From NCBI RefSeq assembly GCF_040939455.1, contig NC_134107.1, positions 11,719,537 to 11,783,536 on the forward strand: 64,000 nt of DNA, given 5' to 3'. The stretch's first letter is position 1. Each line of letters opens with the position of its first letter. Both the position numbers and the translations under genes were made by a program. This document shows positions 62,225 to 64,000 of this stretch, piece by piece. The DNA comes from Microcebus murinus (lineage: Eukaryota; Chordata; Mammalia; Primates; Cheirogaleidae). The notes beneath the pieces are model-generated. The model made no database searches and was not told the origin of the DNA. It worked only from the letters and a program-made list of their open reading frames with translations.

Positions 62225-62660
62225 TGCCCTGCGACTGGCAGAATAACGCCCCGAAGAAAGCCAGGTCCCAGTCACCGGACCTGCAAGTGTTCCCTCGCAT
62301 GGCAACAGAGACTTTGCAGATGCGATTAAGTTCAGGTTCTTGAGATTAAGGGAGATTATCCTGGATTATCCGAGAGGTCGCTAAATGTAATCGCAAGTGT
62401 CCTTCTAAGTGGGAGGCGGAGGGAGAGTGGATGAAAGAAGAAGGCTGCGCGAACGCCGAGGCAAGCGCTGCGCTGCTGCGTGGGAGGAACAGGGCCGGAA
62501 ACCGCAGGACGCAGATTGTCCCCTGCAGCCCTGGAGGGTCCAGGTCCCTGCTGCCACCTTGGTTTTAGCCCAGGGAGGCTGGTTTGGACTCCTGGACTCC
62601 GGACTGGGAGAGAACACAAGCGTGTTGTTTCGAGCCGCTGCTTGGCGGGGACGGTTACAG
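62225..62660 (+). mobile_element. MLT1-like MaLR LTR
   Basis: 'actggcagaataacgccccg', 'agactttgcagatgcgatta', 'gagattatcctggattatcc', 'ctaaatgtaatcgcaagtgt' and 'ttggttttagcccagggagg', then 'gtgttgtttcgagccgct', give a full collinear MLT1-type pattern. The final ~30 bp of the LTR are missing. Confidence 0.85.
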
Positions 62661-63369
62661 CGGCCGCAGGAAGCAGACACACCTGCCAGAGCCTTCCTGG
62701 CCCTGCTGCCCTGGACGCCCACGCGCCTGCTCTGGGGCCCTACGGCCTGTGCCGACCTCTCGGACGGAGCCGTCATCCTCCCCGGCACGCTGCTGACATC
62801 TCACCATCTGGCGGAGAACTTCTCAGCATCTGTCCCCGGTTGCTGGCGCTGGTTCCCGAACTTGACAATGACACCTCCCCTGCATGCCAAGCAGTTTCCG
62901 CCTCGTGCCCTCCTGGGGGGTCTTCATTCCCTCCCCCACCCCGCCCCCAACACTCGGCTTACAGAAGAAGCCAGAGAAGTGAAGGTGGCCGCGCCGGCAC
63001 CCACAGTGGCAGCTTCTACACCAGCCTGGGTCTGCGCCGGTGCCGGACACGGCGCCTGTGGACAGCTGGCGCGTGACGGCAACCTTCCCCTCCACTGTCG
63101 CCACTGAGGTGGCCCCGACACCCCCCGCAGGCTGTAGCCGCCCAGATGTCTCCCATGCCCTCCACGCAGGCGAGGGGCTCGCTGATGCCCCCACGCGGGC
63201 CTGTCTCCTGGCGCACAGAGAGGGTGCAGACGGGGGGACAGTGTTTCCGGAGGTCGAAATGGAAGACATCAGCACCCAAACCATTTACTCATTAATTCAT
63301 TCAACAAACATGAATTGTCTTCCAAGCAAGCCTGGCTCTGTTCTCTTGGAACGAGATGTGGTGGGTCAA
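62661..63369. other. Unassigned GC-rich stretch
   Basis: CpG-containing, with an open frame of 232 codons (62409-63107) that begins inside the LTR. No repeat or domain recognised. Confidence 0.4.
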
Positions 63370-63500
63370 AGCGTGAGCCCTGGAGTCCTGTGACCTGGGC
63401 TCAAATCTTGGTGTGGCCCCCTTTTGGCTGTATGACCTTGGGCAAGTTACTTGGCCTCTCTGTGCCTCAGGTAGCAGCAGCTCCCCCCTCACTGCTCCCG
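63370..63500 (+). repeat. MIR SINE
   Basis: 'gtgagccctggagtcctgtg', 'tgacctgggctcaaatcttg' and 'tgaccttgggcaagttactt' match the 5' and core parts of MIR. Confidence 0.88.
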
Positions 63501-63829
63501 AACGAGGTAGGAGGAAGACACTCGACGAGAGATACTGTTATTGGACATGGCCGGGGATACGACTTCTATAAAAAAGGAAGAAAAAAGAACACACAGTCGC
63601 CACACATATAGACAAGTCCCTGGCAGGCAGGCTATAGGTGGGAGGGGGACCAGGGCCGTTCGGGGACAGACCCCTGGCCGGGAGGCAGTGAGAGTGGAAA
63701 AGGCCCAGCCGGGACGCAGAGGGCCCCACCCCAGGTGCTCTCCAGCCTCGTGTCCCTGTTGGGAGCGACACCACTCACCCCTGAAGCCCCTGGGGTGGCA
63801 TGTCAGGGTGACATGAACTCAGTAGCTCT
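63501..63829. other. Unassigned stretch
   Basis: Nothing recognised. A short A-rich patch lies at about 63570-63590. Confidence 0.4.
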
Positions 63830-63990
63830 TGCTGTCACCTGGGGGTGTTCCTACAGGGCCAGGCTCTCCGCTCAGGGCTCCACTTACATTGTCTCCGGGA
63901 AACCTCACAAAGGCCCCATCAAAGGGCTAGTTTTTGCAAGGTGGTGAGAGTGAGGCTTACAGAGGTGTCACGAGAGATTCGCCTCGGGCT
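63830..63990 (-). repeat. Possible MIR SINE remnant
   Basis: 'ttacattgtctccgggaaac' and 'ggtggtgagagtgaggctta' resemble a reverse MIR core near the window edge. Confidence 0.45.
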
Positions 63991-64000
63991 GTCTTTCCAA

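Noticed and set aside
62409..63107. Plus-strand open frame of about 232 codons
   Set aside because: It begins inside an MLT1-like LTR and continues into unassigned GC-rich DNA. No domain recognised.

Overview
This window looks like nuclear DNA of a Malagasy strepsirrhine primate (lemur). Most Alu elements carry a lemur-type signature: the phrase 'gcgtcagcctagctcacagc' and a linker between the two arms containing 'ttagttggccaatta'. Anthropoid Alus lack this. An L1 3' end of strepsirrhine type near 42.6-43.0 kb agrees. A 344-bp TTAA-flanked element at 41.3 kb looks like a non-autonomous piggyBac transposon, and such elements are known from the mouse lemur, so Microcebus or a close relative is the best guess, not a proven one.

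I found no protein-coding gene, processed pseudogene, tRNA or structural RNA gene that I can support. The longest open frames either lack an early ATG (about 37.8-38.7 and 56.3-57.2 kb), run through a minisatellite that happens to be stop-free (30.8-31.6 kb), or lie in Alu, L1 and retrovirus remnants. The window is best read as intergenic or long-intron DNA with alternating AT-rich, L1-dominated blocks and GC-rich, repeat-poor blocks.

Layout. 0-1.7 kb: old L1 with a lemur Alu. 1.7-12.3 kb: GC-rich DNA with MER5A-like, MIR and MLT1-like pieces, a CA repeat and a 36-bp triplication. 12.3-16 kb: an unassigned pyrimidine-rich tract, an MLT1-like LTR and L1 fragments. 16-17 kb: a young Alu beside a small CpG island with a GGGGC array and an exact CTCF core. 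17.8-22.2 kb: probable plus-strand ERVL remnant (gag-like piece, then pol). 22.9-30.6 kb: old L1 riddled with lemur Alus, including two in the same target site. 31.1-31.5 kb: a 16/17-bp minisatellite. 31.5-33.5 kb: MLT1-like and MaLR LTRs, the second split by a solo LTR with a 4-bp target duplication. 34.6-37.5 kb: an unclassified dispersed repeat and a Tigger-type element. 39-46 kb: L1 debris holding the piggyBac-like element and more Alus. 48-50.7 kb: an L1 3' end inside an oppositely oriented L1. 50.8-54.2 kb: a minus-strand ERVL remnant with one LTR. 54-64 kb: GC-rich DNA with ERVL-type LTR pieces, a second copy of the unclassified repeat, Alus, MLT1-like and MIR pieces.

Repeat names rest on recognition by eye. 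Superfamily calls are firmer than subfamily names, and boundaries without a visible target duplication are approximate.
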